Positions 15,769 through 25,252 of a DNA stretch of 44,673 bases are shown here, one piece after another. A program made the position numbers and the translations under genes. The stretch spans positions 1-44,673 of the forward strand of contig JASMAS010000029.1 in the NCBI GenBank assembly GCA_030754235.1, read 5' to 3'. The stretch comes from Litorilituus sp. (lineage in GTDB: Bacteria > Pseudomonadota > Gammaproteobacteria > Enterobacterales > Alteromonadaceae). The notes below the pieces were generated by a model. That model worked only from the letters and a program-made list of their open reading frames with translations, searched no databases and had not been told where the DNA came from. Every line of letters begins with the position of its first letter. The first letter of the stretch is position 1.

Positions 15769-17937
15769 ATGACACTTTCGACATGGCTTAGGCGTTTTTA
15801 CTTAGCGCTAACTGCACTGTTTGCGCTGATATCACTAAATGGCTACACAGCTGTTGGTGATTTACATGCCTTGAGTGAAAATAAGACCATAGCACACACT
15901 TCACGGCATTATCATGCACCAGATCCAACCACGTCAGGTTGGCAATTGGTTTTTCAGGATGAGTTTGAACAGTCAGCACTCGATCTGAGAAAGTGGAATG
16001 CAGAAGTCGACTGTTGGGGAGGCGGAAATCATGAATTACAGTGTTATACCGACCGACCTGAGAACGCATTTATAAAAGAGGGGATCTTGCACATGGTCGC
16101 CAAAGAAGAACGTTTTAGTGGCCCTAAGTTTGCAGAGATTCACCCTGAATATAATAGAGATGATAAATCAAAAACCAATCCTTTCACCTCAGCAAGATTG
16201 CAAACCAAACAGAAAATGTCTATTCGCTATGGCCGTGTAGATGTGCGTGCTAAGGTTTCAGCAGGGCAAGGAATGTGGTCTGCTATATGGATGTTACCCA
16301 CAGATAATGTGTATGGAAGCTGGCCGACTAGTGGTGAAATAGATATTATGGAGTCGCTTAATCCTGGGATTACTGCCAATGAGGTTCATGGTACTTTGCA
16401 CTATGGTTTGCCTTGGCCCCAATGGGAAAATAAAGTTCAAGCCTTCCATATGGATACAAGCCCTGCTGATAATTTTCATGTTTACTCCATTGAATGGGAA
16501 AAAGATGAAATACGATGGTATGTTGACGGAATCCATTATCAAACTCAAAGCGCAGCTGGTTGGTATAATTATATTTGGCGAGGTCAGGAGCAGGGCTTTC
16601 AAGTTGCCAACCCGGAGGCACCTTTTGATCAAGAGTTTTATTTAATAATGAATGTTGCTGTGGGAGGAAACTGGCCAGGAGAGCCTGATCGAAATTGGCC
16701 AGATGATCGAAAAATGTTAGTTGACTATGTGCGCGTTTACCAATGTCAAAACCCACAAACAAAGACAGTGCAGCTTGATGGGAAAGGCTGTGCAACTGTT
16801 AACCCTGCTGTGTCATTAAATAGCGATTTAGGTCGGCCAGCCACTCGTCAATTTACTCTCTTTGCTGATGGGGTTGAAACACTGGATTTTGATGTTAAGG
16901 GGGGAAAGATTACTCATACCCTAAAAGCGATATTAGCGAACCCTGACGATAGCTTGGTGACGCAGCAAAAGATAATGCTGTTGGGTAAACATGGTAAGGT
17001 GTGGGATATTCAGTTCACTGGTAATGGTCAAGCTTCTCTAGCCTCACATGTAAAATCAAGCATTGAGGGATATGAAAAAGGACTCATATTTGAAGGGGGA
17101 AGAAGTTGGTCAAACAATGGTGAAATTGAGTTTGATTTACGGGTAAGAAACGCCTCCTCAGATAGCCAGTTGACGCTCGGCATGATCAGTGACCAAGGTG
17201 GTAAAGGACAGGCCTTAATTAAGTTACCTAAAACAGGTGAATGGCAACATGTGGTTGTAAAAGTGGCTGACATCTTGGCGTCGAAAAGCAAAGAACAGGG
17301 TGGTGTTGATTTAGCTAATGTATTGTCACCCTTTGTATTGAACTATTCAGGCACAAATGCATACATTCAAATAGACAATATTAAGGTAGAATGTGCCTAC
17401 AATTCTGAACCAGAGACTTGGCAACTTGATCAGTCCTGTGGCTTATCCCCACGCAAGACTCCTGCTAAAACTATTTATGGAAAGATTAATCAACAAGATT
17501 GGATTGCTTGGGATTGTTGTTCTGGAGCTGAATTTTCTTCAGTAAAAGATGAAGTATTGGCTAACAAAGTGCTGGAATTTACATTCACTCAAGCGCCAAC
17601 GGCATCGGGATATATCTCGCCTCGACCACTAGATATGACGCCTTATGCAGGTGGAACCCTAGAGTTTGATTTCAAACAAATCAACCCTCCTCCAGAAGGT
17701 TCACAGTGGTATGTTAAATTGGAAGCAGATATCACGGCTGCGCAAGTGTTGTTAAGTGACGGCGGCCCAAGGCCAACAAATAAATGGCAGCACTATACGT
17801 TTGAGCTTTCAGGGGGCTTGTCAGAGGCTGATTTGCAGAATATAAAAAGGTTATTAGTATTTCCTGACTGGGGTAAAGCGGAAGGCGCTGTCATGCGTAT
17901 TAACAATGTGCGTTTTGTACCAGCAAAGAAATCATAG
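15769..17937 (+). CDS. Secreted GH16 endo-beta-1,3-glucanase (laminarinase-like) with two C-terminal modules
   Basis: A 722-residue exported enzyme with a signal peptide (about residues 1-28). The GH16 domain spans about 58-325, with FQDEF at its start, the catalytic motif GEIDIMES (nucleophile Glu190, Asp192, acid/base Glu195), then HGTLHYG, YSIEWEKDEIRWYVDG and NVAVGGNWPG, a set typical of laminarinases. Residues about 355-541 resemble the ExoP-type galactose-binding-like domain found at the end of GH3 exo-glucanases (TLGMISDQGGKGQALI, PFVLNYSG...IQIDNIKV). Residues about 565-717 are another beta-sandwich module ending LLVFPDWGKAEGAVMRINNV. The same module ends the partial gene at the right edge. 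Substrate is inferred, most likely laminarin or another beta-1,3-glucan. Confidence 0.9.
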   Translation: MTLSTWLRRFYLALTALFALISLNGYTAVGDLHALSENKTIAHTSRHYHAPDPTTSGWQLVFQDEFEQSALDLRKWNAEVDCWGGGNHELQCYTDRPENAFIKEGILHMVAKEERFSGPKFAEIHPEYNRDDKSKTNPFTSARLQTKQKMSIRYGRVDVRAKVSAGQGMWSAIWMLPTDNVYGSWPTSGEIDIMESLNPGITANEVHGTLHYGLPWPQWENKVQAFHMDTSPADNFHVYSIEWEKDEIRWYVDGIHYQTQSAAGWYNYIWRGQEQGFQVANPEAPFDQEFYLIMNVAVGGNWPGEPDRNWPDDRKMLVDYVRVYQCQNPQTKTVQLDGKGCATVNPAVSLNSDLGRPATRQFTLFADGVETLDFDVKGGKITHTLKAILANPDDSLVTQQKIMLLGKHGKVWDIQFTGNGQASLASHVKSSIEGYEKGLIFEGGRSWSNNGEIEFDLRVRNASSDSQLTLGMISDQGGKGQALIKLPKTGEWQHVVVKVADILASKSKEQGGVDLANVLSPFVLNYSGTNAYIQIDNIKVECAYNSEPETWQLDQSCGLSPRKTPAKTIYGKINQQDWIAWDCCSGAEFSSVKDEVLANKVLEFTFTQAPTASGYISPRPLDMTPYAGGTLEFDFKQINPPPEGSQWYVKLEADITAAQVLLSDGGPRPTNKWQHYTFELSGGLSEADLQNIKRLLVFPDWGKAEGAVMRINNVRFVPAKKS

Positions 17938-17951
17938 CACTTGTTCAAGTG

Positions 17952-17983
17952 AAAAAAATAAGGGGGCGTTAATGCCCCCTTTA
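17952..17983. terminator. Shared terminator between the GH16 gene and hutH
   Basis: AAGGGGGC (17960-17967) pairs with GCCCCCTT (17974-17981) around a six-base loop. On the minus strand the stem is followed by a long T-rich run (plus A-run 17952-17958), good for hutH. On the plus strand only three T follow, so it is weaker for the GH16 gene. Confidence 0.85.
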
Positions 17984-18003
17984 AGATATACATTATTGTT
18001 AAA

Positions 18004-19548
18004 TTAAAAACTGGGTAATAATTGCTCTGGCATAAACTGATTCAAATCACCGTCGCTAATAATTGCAGACGCTTCTACAATGTCAGGAGCAAAGTATCTG
18101 TCTTTATCATAGAAGCTAACGGTTTCACGTAGCATAACTTTGGCTTGTTCAATAATGGGGGAGCCTTTTAATGGCGCTCTAAAATCTAACCCTTGAGCAG
18201 CTGCTAAATATTCAACCGCTAAAACTCCATTAGTATTTTCAGCCATATCTGCTAAACGGCGACCAGCAAAAGCTGCCATAGACACATGATCTTCTTGGTT
18301 TGCTGAGGTGGGTAAACTATCAACCGAGGCAGGATGTGCTAAGGTTTTATTTTCAGAAGCCAAGGCTGCGGAAGTAACCTGTGCGATCATAAAACCAGAA
18401 TTCACGCCACCATTGTTGACTAAAAAAGGGGGTAATTTACTTAAGCTAGCATCAATTAATAACGCCATTCTGCGTTCAGATAAAGAGCCTATTTCAGCAA
18501 TAGCTAATGCTAAGTTATCGGCAGCCATTGCTACAGGCTCAGCGTGGAAGTTACCCGCTGAGATAAAGTCTCCTTCATTAGCAAAGACTAACGGGTTATC
18601 CGTAACACCATTTGCTTCAACATGGAGCACTTCTGCGGCTTGACGAATTTGTGTTAAACAAGCGCCCATTACTTGTGGTTGGCAGCGAAGTGAGTAGGGG
18701 TCTTGTACTTTTTCACAATCGACATGGGATTGGGCAATTTCTGAGTCTTCGGTCAAGATATGACGATAAGCACTGGCGGCATCAATTTGACCTTGCTGAC
18801 CACGAACAAAATGTACGCGATGATCAAAGGGAGCACGGCTCCCTTTCGCGGCTTCTACCGTGATAGCGCCAATTGTTGTACTGGCGGCAAAAAGATCTTC
18901 AGCTAAAAATAGTCCTTCTAAGGCAAAAGCAGTTGAAGCTTGTGTACCGTTAAGCAGTGCTAAACCTTCTTTTGCCGCTAGCGTGATAGGCTTAAGTCCT
19001 GCAATTTTCAAACCTTCAGCGGCAGGAAGAAGCTTATCTTGATAAGACATTTCACCTTCACCAAGTAAAGGTAATACCATGTGTGATAGCGGGGCTAAAT
19101 CACCTGATGCACCTACAGAGCCTTTTTTGGGGACACAAGGATAAACTTGCGCGTTAAGTAAGCTAATAAGCGCTTCAATTACTGTTAAACGAATGCCCGA
19201 AAAGCCGCGTGATAATGAGTTGATTTTTAAGACCATCATTAAGCGAACAGTCGCATCTTCCATGTATTCGCCAAAACCGGCTGAATGTGAAAGTACAATA
19301 GAGCGTTGTAATAATTCTAACTCATCGGTTTTAATGCGGGTGTTGGCCAATAAACCAAAACCGGTGTTAATACCGTAAACGACTTTGTCATCTTTTATGA
19401 CCTGTTGTACTGCTTCAGCGCTGTTATTGATGTCATCAAAAGCACGTTCATCTAGGCTGTATTTTATACCGTCATAACGGTTAACTGCCCGTAATTGGGC
19501 TAAGGTTAATTGCCCTGGAATAATGTTTAATTTATCGATAATAGACAT
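18004..19548 (-). CDS. hutH: Histidine ammonia-lyase
   Basis: First step of histidine breakdown: L-histidine to urocanate and ammonia, cytoplasmic. At 514 residues it has the usual length. The self-forming MIO cofactor triad Ala147-Ser148-Gly149 lies in [15 protein letters not shown]. Other family motifs are [13 protein letters not shown] and [15 protein letters not shown]. An AAGGAG ribosome site lies in the end of hutU, whose stop is only 2 bases before this ATG, so translation is coupled. It is the last gene of hutC-hutU-hutH and is followed by a strong hairpin. Confidence 0.98.
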   Translation of the reverse strand: MSIIDKLNIIPGQLTLAQLRAVNRYDGIKYSLDERAFDDINNSAEAVQQVIKDDKVVYGINTGFGLLANTRIKTDELELLQRSIVLSHSAGFGEYMEDATVRLMMVLKINSLSRGFSGIRLTVIEALISLLNAQVYPCVPKKGSVGASGDLAPLSHMVLPLLGEGEMSYQDKLLPAAEGLKIAGLKPITLAAKEGLALLNGTQASTAFALEGLFLAEDLFAASTTIGAITVEAAKGSRAPFDHRVHFVRGQQGQIDAASAYRHILTEDSEIAQSHVDCEKVQDPYSLRCQPQVMGACLTQIRQAAEVLHVEANGVTDNPLVFANEGDFISAGNFHAEPVAMAADNLALAIAEIGSLSERRMALLIDASLSKLPPFLVNNGGVNSGFMIAQVTSAALASENKTLAHPASVDSLPTSANQEDHVSMAAFAGRRLADMAENTNGVLAVEYLAAAQGLDFRAPLKGSPIIEQAKVMLRETVSFYDKDRYFAPDIVEASAIISDGDLNQFMPEQLLPSF

Positions 19549-19550
19549 GA

Positions 19551-21275
19551 TTAAGCTCCTTTTTTCCCGTTAGCGCCGTTGATCATTGGCAAGTCTAAAC
19601 CTTGTTCTTTGGCGCAATTAATTGCGATGTCATAACCTGCATCGGCATGGCGCATAACACCTGTTGCAGGGTCATTCCACAATACTCTGCCAAGACGTGT
19701 TGCCGCTTCGTCACTACCATCCGCCACAATAACCACCCCGGCATGTTGACTAAAGCCCATGCCAACACCGCCACCGTGATGTAGACTAACCCACGTTGCG
19801 CCACCGGAAGTTGATAATAAGGCGTTTAATAATGGCCAGTCAGAAACTGCATCGGAGCCATCTAGCATGCTTTCGGTTTCACGATTTGGTGAAGCCACTG
19901 AGCCAGAGTCTAAATGATCTCGGCCAATAACCACAGGTGCTGATAGTTCACCATTTTTTACCATTTCATTAAAGGCTAATGCCAAACGTGCTCTGTCTTT
20001 TAAGCCAACCCAGCAAATACGTGATGGTAAACCTTGAAAGGCGATGCGCTCTTTAGCCATCGTTAACCAATTATGAAGGTGTGGATTATCAGGAATTAAC
20101 TCTTTTACTTTGGCATCGGTTTTATAAATATCTTCTGGATCACCTGATAGTGCTACCCAGCGGAATGGACCAATACCTTCACAGAACAGTGGACGCACAT
20201 AAGCAGGGACAAAGCCTGGGAAGTCAAAGGCATTGTTAACCCCTTCTTCTAAGGCCATTTGGCGAATGTTATTACCATAATCAGTGGTAGCCGAGCCAGC
20301 AGCTTGTAAATCAAGCATCGCTTGCACTTGAATAGCCATTGATTGTTTAGCGGCTTTCACTACGCCAGTCTCATCTTTTTTGCGCATTTGGGCTGCATAT
20401 TCCATGGTCCAGCCTTTAGGTAGGTAACCATTGAGTGGATCATGAGCAGAGGTTTGATCAGTCACTACATCTGGGGTAATACCACGTTTAACTAATTCAG
20501 GAAATACATCGGCAGCATTACCTAGTAAACCAACCGAAACGGCTTCACCTTTGGCTGTGGCCTCATTAATAATTGCTAGCGCTTCATCAAGATCAGTCGC
20601 TTTTTTATCAACGTAGCGGGTTTGTAGTCTAAAATCGATACGTGATTCATCACATTCAACTACAAGCGCTGAAAATCCTGCCATAGTTGCTGCTAACGGT
20701 TGGGCGCCACCCATGCCACCTAAGCCGCCCGTTAATACCCATTTACCTTGTGCTTTACTGCCAAAGTGTTGTTTTGCCATGGCAACAAAGGTTTCATAGG
20801 TACCTTGTACTATGCCTTGAGAGCCAATGTAGATCCATGAACCCGCCGTCATTTGGCCATACATCATTAAACCTTTTTTATCTAACTCATTAAAATGTTC
20901 CCAGTTACCCCAATTAGGTACTAGGTTTGAGTTAGCAATAAGTACACGTGGAGCATCGCTATGGGTTTTAAAAACCCCAACAGGTTTTCCTGATTGTACC
21001 ATCAAGGTTTCATCATTTTCGAGGCGATCTAAAACCTCAATAATTTTATCGTAACACTGCCAATCACGAGCAGCTCGGCCAATACCACCATAGACAACTA
21101 ATGATTGTGGGTGCTCGGCTACTTCTGGATCTAGGTTATTCATTAGCATGCGCTTAGCAGCTTCTGTTAGCCAACTTTTTGCTGTGATTTTACTGCCACG
21201 ATCGGCACGGATCACCCTTGAAGTATCAAGGCGTGGCTCTTTATTTACTGATCTATTTGTTGTATCGACTGTCAT
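19551..21275 (-). CDS. hutU: Urocanate hydratase (urocanase)
   Basis: Second step of the Hut pathway: urocanate plus water to 4-imidazolone-5-propionate, using tightly bound NAD+ as an electrophile. The 574-residue protein has the expected length; family stretches include [55 protein letters not shown] and [12 protein letters not shown]. The ATG is preceded by GAGGAA. A 111-base gap separates it from hutC upstream on the same strand; that gap has no HutC-type operator, which suggests that transcription comes mainly from the hutC promoter. Confidence 0.98.
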   Translation of the reverse strand: MTVDTTNRSVNKEPRLDTSRVIRADRGSKITAKSWLTEAAKRMLMNNLDPEVAEHPQSLVVYGGIGRAARDWQCYDKIIEVLDRLENDETLMVQSGKPVGVFKTHSDAPRVLIANSNLVPNWGNWEHFNELDKKGLMMYGQMTAGSWIYIGSQGIVQGTYETFVAMAKQHFGSKAQGKWVLTGGLGGMGGAQPLAATMAGFSALVVECDESRIDFRLQTRYVDKKATDLDEALAIINEATAKGEAVSVGLLGNAADVFPELVKRGITPDVVTDQTSAHDPLNGYLPKGWTMEYAAQMRKKDETGVVKAAKQSMAIQVQAMLDLQAAGSATTDYGNNIRQMALEEGVNNAFDFPGFVPAYVRPLFCEGIGPFRWVALSGDPEDIYKTDAKVKELIPDNPHLHNWLTMAKERIAFQGLPSRICWVGLKDRARLALAFNEMVKNGELSAPVVIGRDHLDSGSVASPNRETESMLDGSDAVSDWPLLNALLSTSGGATWVSLHHGGGVGMGFSQHAGVVIVADGSDEAATRLGRVLWNDPATGVMRHADAGYDIAINCAKEQGLDLPMINGANGKKGA

Positions 21276-21386
21276 GGGGTTTCCTCATTAAATCTAATAA
21301 GCAATATGTTTTACTGCCTTGTTCGAATTTAAGTGTTAAATAACTATAGTTGCTAGTGTGTGCTAGCTTTTTTATTAATTGTATGA

Positions 21387-22115
21387 TTAAAAAACTAAAT
21401 GGTTTCCTAAGCGGTATTTGCTGCCCGCAGCGGTTAATATGGCTAAGCTAACGATACCTTTTGTTGACCATGTACGACGTTTTACTTGTAAACATGGTTC
21501 GGTATTACTGATGGTTAAAAATTGACACGCATCATCATTTGCTAGTACGGCTTCTATCTCGTGGGTTGCCTCGGTCAATGGTGCCACATCTGATAAATAC
21601 TCATGGGGAGTGATATCAGTAAAGTCTTGCAGTAAATATTCAGGCACTAAGGCTGCGTTAACATAGCGCTGTTCTAATTGAATAGGTTGATCATTTTCAA
21701 AATGCAACACTTGGGAAAAGAAAACTTGCTCATTTGCTTTTAAATTTAATAAAATAGCCACTTCTTCAGACACGGTAATTGACTTAAGCATTAATTGTTT
21801 GGCGTGATGTTTATGGCCTCGCTCATGAATTTCATCACTGATATTACGTATTTCTAATAACGAAGACTGTGACTTAAAAGTAGCGACAAAAGTACCAGAG
21901 CCTTGGGCACGCACTAAAATACCTTGTTCGGTTAACTCCTGAAGGGCGCGACGGGCTGTCATCCGACTAACATCAAACTGTTGTGTTAATTCGTTCTCAG
22001 AAGGAACTTTATAATGTTGTGGCCATTGACCTGATTCAATTTTATGGCAAATATGTTGTTTAATAACAGTGTATTTGGCAGTTTTTTCATTAATGTTAAC
22101 CGTGGTCACGCTCAT
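21387..22115 (-). CDS. hutC: Histidine utilization repressor (GntR family)
   Basis: A 242-residue GntR/HutC-subfamily repressor. The winged helix spans about residues 15-80 (KIESGQWPQHYKVPSENELT, VSRMTARRALQELTEQGILV, then RAQGSGTFVA), and the UTRA effector domain covers about 95-235 (VFFSQVLHFENDQPIQLEQR). In known systems urocanate relieves repression. It is the first gene of the minus-strand hut unit and sits beside two palindromes of the HutC type, so it should repress itself, hutUH and the divergent hutI. Confidence 0.95.
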   Translation of the reverse strand: MSVTTVNINEKTAKYTVIKQHICHKIESGQWPQHYKVPSENELTQQFDVSRMTARRALQELTEQGILVRAQGSGTFVATFKSQSSLLEIRNISDEIHERGHKHHAKQLMLKSITVSEEVAILLNLKANEQVFFSQVLHFENDQPIQLEQRYVNAALVPEYLLQDFTDITPHEYLSDVAPLTEATHEIEAVLANDDACQFLTISNTEPCLQVKRRTWSTKGIVSLAILTAAGSKYRLGNHLVF

Positions 22116-22146
22116 CGTATAGCCATAAAGAGTTTAAGAAGTATAG

Positions 22147-22205
22147 TTGTATATACAATCTCATAATTCGTGACTCAATGCAATAGTTGTATATACAACT
22201 ATTGC
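22147..22205. promoter_or_regulatory. Two HutC operators in the hutC-hutI divergent region
   Basis: TTGTATATACAA occurs twice, at 22147-22158 and 22187-22198, centres exactly 40 bp apart and so on the same face of the helix. The second is embedded in a perfect 26-bp palindrome (22180-22205) with outer arms GCAATAG and CTATTGC; the first has only the core. The left site lies 32-43 bases from the hutC start. The sequence agrees with the TGTATATACA-type operators known for HutC proteins. Confidence 0.88.
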
Positions 22206-22289
22206 CAAATATTGCTTTGTCAGCTAAAGTTATGCCTTAAACATAACTTATCGATTCAATTATGACTAAGTCTGTTAGGACCTAGCATT

Positions 22290-23552
22290 ATGGTATCTGT
22301 GGAAAATACAATGCAAGCAAATACTCAACAATGGCAAACACTTTGGCTGAATATTCATTTAGCAACCATGACCAATGGTGGTGAAAATTATGGTGAGATT
22401 CGCGATGCCGCACTGGCTATTAGTGAAGGGAAAATTGCTTGGTTTGGGAAACAAAGTGAATTACCTGAGTATGATAGCAGTAAGGTTGAGGTGATTGATG
22501 GTCAAGGAAAATGGTTAACCCCAGGTCTTATCGATTGTCACACTCATCTTGTTTATGGCGGAAATCGCGCAAATGAGTTTGAAATGCGGTTACAAGGTAA
22601 AAGCTATCAAGAAATTGCTGAAGCAGGCGGTGGTATTGTTTCTACAGTTAAAGCGACTAGGTTGGCTAGTAAAGCGGAGTTACTTGCCAGTGCGTTGCCA
22701 AGACTAACGGCACTTCACCAACAAGGAGTGACGACTGTGGAGATCAAATCAGGCTATGGATTAGATATTGAAAATGAAATAAAAATGCTGGAAGTGGCCG
22801 GAGAGTTGGCCAAGCAGTTACCTGTTACGGTTAAACGCACTTTTCTAGGCGCTCATGCGCTTCCTGTTGAATACAAAGATGATGCTAATGCATATATTAA
22901 GCTTGTTTGTGATGAAATGATCCCCACTATTGCCAAGCAAAAATTAGCCGATACTGTGGATGTTTTTTGTGAGAATATTGGCTTTGATTTAACGCAAACT
23001 GAAAAGGTTTTTATTGCAGCGAAGCAACATGGTTTCGCGATTAAAGCCCACGCGGAACAATTGTCTGATTTAGGTGGCAGTGAGTTAGCCGCTAAATATA
23101 AAGCACTATCAAGTGATCATGTTGAGTTTTTATCGGAAGCTGGCGTAAAAGCGATGAGTGCGGCCAATATGACCGCAGTATTATTGCCCGGTGCTTTTTA
23201 TTTCTTACGGGAAACACAATTGCCACCGATTGAATTATTGCGTAAGCATAAGGTAGCTATGGCTATTGCTACCGATGCCAACCCTGGCTCTTCACCCATT
23301 TGCTCGCTGTTATTAATGCTGAATATGGCTTGTACTATATTTAGGTTAACACCAAGTGAAGCTTTAGCTGGCGTAACCTCTCAAGCCGCAAAGGCATTAG
23401 GTATATCTAAGCAAAAAGGCCAACTGGCCATCGGGTTAGATGCAGATATTGCGGTGTGGAATATTACGCAACCAGCCGAACTATGTTATCAATTTGGTGT
23501 TAACCCATTGAGTGCATTAATTAAAAAAGGGAAACTAGTTATTTCTAAATAA
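22290..23552 (+). CDS. hutI: Imidazolonepropionase
   Basis: Third step of the Hut pathway: a metal-dependent amidohydrolase opens 4-imidazolone-5-propionate to N-formimino-L-glutamate. The 420-residue protein shows the metal site DCHTHLVYGGNRANEFEMRL, then AHALPVEYKD, FAIKAHAEQLSDLG, and ATDANPGSSP with the late metal-ligand Asp. The start at 22290 is backed by TTAGGA nine bases upstream; an ATG at 22311 also lies before the conserved part. It is transcribed away from hutC. No hutG or hutF is in the window, so the final step must be encoded elsewhere. Confidence 0.97.
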   Translation: MVSVENTMQANTQQWQTLWLNIHLATMTNGGENYGEIRDAALAISEGKIAWFGKQSELPEYDSSKVEVIDGQGKWLTPGLIDCHTHLVYGGNRANEFEMRLQGKSYQEIAEAGGGIVSTVKATRLASKAELLASALPRLTALHQQGVTTVEIKSGYGLDIENEIKMLEVAGELAKQLPVTVKRTFLGAHALPVEYKDDANAYIKLVCDEMIPTIAKQKLADTVDVFCENIGFDLTQTEKVFIAAKQHGFAIKAHAEQLSDLGGSELAAKYKALSSDHVEFLSEAGVKAMSAANMTAVLLPGAFYFLRETQLPPIELLRKHKVAMAIATDANPGSSPICSLLLMLNMACTIFRLTPSEALAGVTSQAAKALGISKQKGQLAIGLDADIAVWNITQPAELCYQFGVNPLSALIKKGKLVISK

Positions 23553-23593
23553 TATCGAGGTCATATTAATACTAAGTTTGCTCGTGAGTTTGA

Positions 23594-24307
23594 TTAATAA
23601 TTTGAATTAATAGATAAGTGAGCAAGATGGCTTTTGGCTTTAGTTGGAAAATTGGAAAAAATACCATCAACCCCTAGTGCTTTCATGGTTTCAATATCTT
23701 CTAACTCATCTACGGTGTAAACATAGACTTGTAATCCTCGTTGGTGAGCATCTTTGACAAAATCCCGGCTGATAAAGTCGACATGTAAATGTACAGAGTA
23801 AGCATTTACTTGCTGGGCAAACCTTGCATAATCAAGCGGGTAGCAGGCGGTGAGAGCGCCAATGGCTAACTCAGGTCTGTATTGATAAATCTCATTCAAT
23901 AGATGGTGGTTGAACGATGAAATTAAAATTTGATCAGCATGTAGATCAGTATGATTAATCGCCGTGTCAATATCATTAAACAGTAGTTCAATATTTCTAA
24001 TACCCTTTAACTCAATATTAATAGTGCATCGACCGTTAATTAAATTGAGCACTTCATCTAATGTTGGAACGGTTTCACCGTTACCTGCGTCTAAACTACG
24101 GATATGTTGATAGTTGTAATGATATATTTGTCCTTCACCAGATGTGGTTCTGTGCAGCCATCTATCGTGAATAACAAATAGCTTTTCGTCTACTTCATGA
24201 ATATCAATTTCAATACCGTCAACTTCAGCTTTTAGTGCAGCGTTAATTGCACTTAGAGTGTTTTCTGGTTCAATGCCGCTAGCACCACGATGAGCGAAAA
24301 TAAGCAT
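23594..24307 (-). CDS. Glycerophosphodiester phosphodiesterase
   Basis: A GDPD-family enzyme that cleaves glycerophosphodiesters to glycerol-3-phosphate and an alcohol. It has the family's TIM-barrel motifs: FAHRGASGIEPENTLSAINA (catalytic His and Arg, first Glu), GIEIDIHE (metal-binding Glu/Asp) and FVIHDRWLHRTTSG (second catalytic His), ending with VDGIFSNFP. No signal peptide is seen, so it is cytoplasmic, like UgpQ. I start at MLIFAHRG (24307); an ATG at 24331 would lie only about a dozen bases from a TATACT and leave almost no leader. It is divergent from rluF. Confidence 0.9.
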   Translation of the reverse strand: MLIFAHRGASGIEPENTLSAINAALKAEVDGIEIDIHEVDEKLFVIHDRWLHRTTSGEGQIYHYNYQHIRSLDAGNGETVPTLDEVLNLINGRCTINIELKGIRNIELLFNDIDTAINHTDLHADQILISSFNHHLLNEIYQYRPELAIGALTACYPLDYARFAQQVNAYSVHLHVDFISRDFVKDAHQRGLQVYVYTVDELEDIETMKALGVDGIFSNFPTKAKSHLAHLSINSNY

Positions 24308-24386
24308 AGTTAATTGACCTATTGGGTACATTTATTTTAGATTTGAGTATAATGGTATTTATCTAAAATGCACTTATCTATATTTT

Positions 24387-25241
24387 ATGTCTGATACTCC
24401 TATTAATGCCAAACGACTCAATAAATTTATCAGTGACTCGGGTTTTTGTTCGCGTCGTGGCGCTGACAAATTAATTGAAGAAAACCGCGTCACTATTAAC
24501 GGTAAAGTTCCAGAGTTAGGTACCAAGGTGCTATCAGACGATGTGGTTAAGGTAGACGGCAAAATGATCGCTAAAATTCGCCAAGATGGTGCTGACAGAG
24601 TCTATATTGCGTACAACAAGCCGATTGGCATCACCTGTACAACAGAAAAGCATGTCAGTGGCAATATTATTGATGCTATTGGTCATAAAGCGCGTATTTT
24701 CCCTATTGGACGATTAGATAAACCCTCGGAAGGCTTAATATTTCTGACCAGTGATGGTGACATTGTTAATAAAATTTTGCGCGCTGAAAATGCGCATGAT
24801 AAAGAGTACATAGTGACGGTTGATAAACCTATTAGTGAGCGTTTTATTGAGCGCATGTCGCGCGGCGTCCCTATTTTAGGTACCATTACCAAGCCTTGTA
24901 CGGTAATGGTGAAAAGTCGTTTTGTTTTTACCATTATTCTCACCCAAGGTTTAAACAGGCAAATTCGTCGCATGTGTGAGTTTTTGGGATATGACGTAAA
25001 AAAACTCAAACGTTCACGCATTATGAATGTTGAACTTGGCGCGTTAAAGCCGGGTCAGTGGCGAGACTTAACCAAAATTGAAATGGCAGAAATCAACCAA
25101 GCCGTGGTAGGATCAAGTAAAGTAGCCAAAGAAAATACCGTTAGCCACAAAAAGGCAAAGCAAGAAAAAGATGTTTTTCAGATAACAACAGTAAAGAAAA
25201 AACACGATAGAAAAACACTGTCTATTAATAAAAAAAAATAA
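24387..25241 (+). CDS. rluF: 23S rRNA pseudouridine(2604) synthase
   Basis: A 284-residue RsuA/RluB/E/F-family pseudouridine synthase. An N-terminal S4 RNA-binding domain (RLNKFISDSGFCSRRGADKL) is followed by the catalytic domain with Asp111 in FPIGRLDKPSEGLIFLTSDG, then QGLNRQIRRMCEFLGYDVKK. The RluF-type features LRAENAHDKEYIVTVDKPI and PILGTITKPC agree closely with the Escherichia coli enzyme, which modifies U2604 of 23S rRNA and a tRNA-Tyr site. The Lys-rich C-terminal tail is also typical. The next gene starts 11 bases after its stop, so they are likely cotranscribed. Confidence 0.93.
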   Translation: MSDTPINAKRLNKFISDSGFCSRRGADKLIEENRVTINGKVPELGTKVLSDDVVKVDGKMIAKIRQDGADRVYIAYNKPIGITCTTEKHVSGNIIDAIGHKARIFPIGRLDKPSEGLIFLTSDGDIVNKILRAENAHDKEYIVTVDKPISERFIERMSRGVPILGTITKPCTVMVKSRFVFTIILTQGLNRQIRRMCEFLGYDVKKLKRSRIMNVELGALKPGQWRDLTKIEMAEINQAVVGSSKVAKENTVSHKKAKQEKDVFQITTVKKKHDRKTLSINKKK

Positions 25242-25252
25242 AGGACTATTAA

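Noticed and set aside
16370..16795. 141-codon open frame on the minus strand inside the GH16 gene
   Set aside because: It lies wholly opposite a well supported GH16 coding region, has no ribosome site and reads as low-complexity antisense; it is a shadow of the real gene.
21352..21367. GCTAG-TGTGTG-CTAGC hairpin between hutC and hutU as a terminator
   Set aside because: The T-run follows on the plus strand, where no gene ends; on the minus strand there is no T-run, so it would not terminate hutC transcription.
24308..24331. Longer start (MYPIGQLT) for the glycerophosphodiester phosphodiesterase
   Set aside because: It lies about a dozen bases from a TATACT -10 and has no ribosome site; the family begins at the MLIFAHRG-type start.
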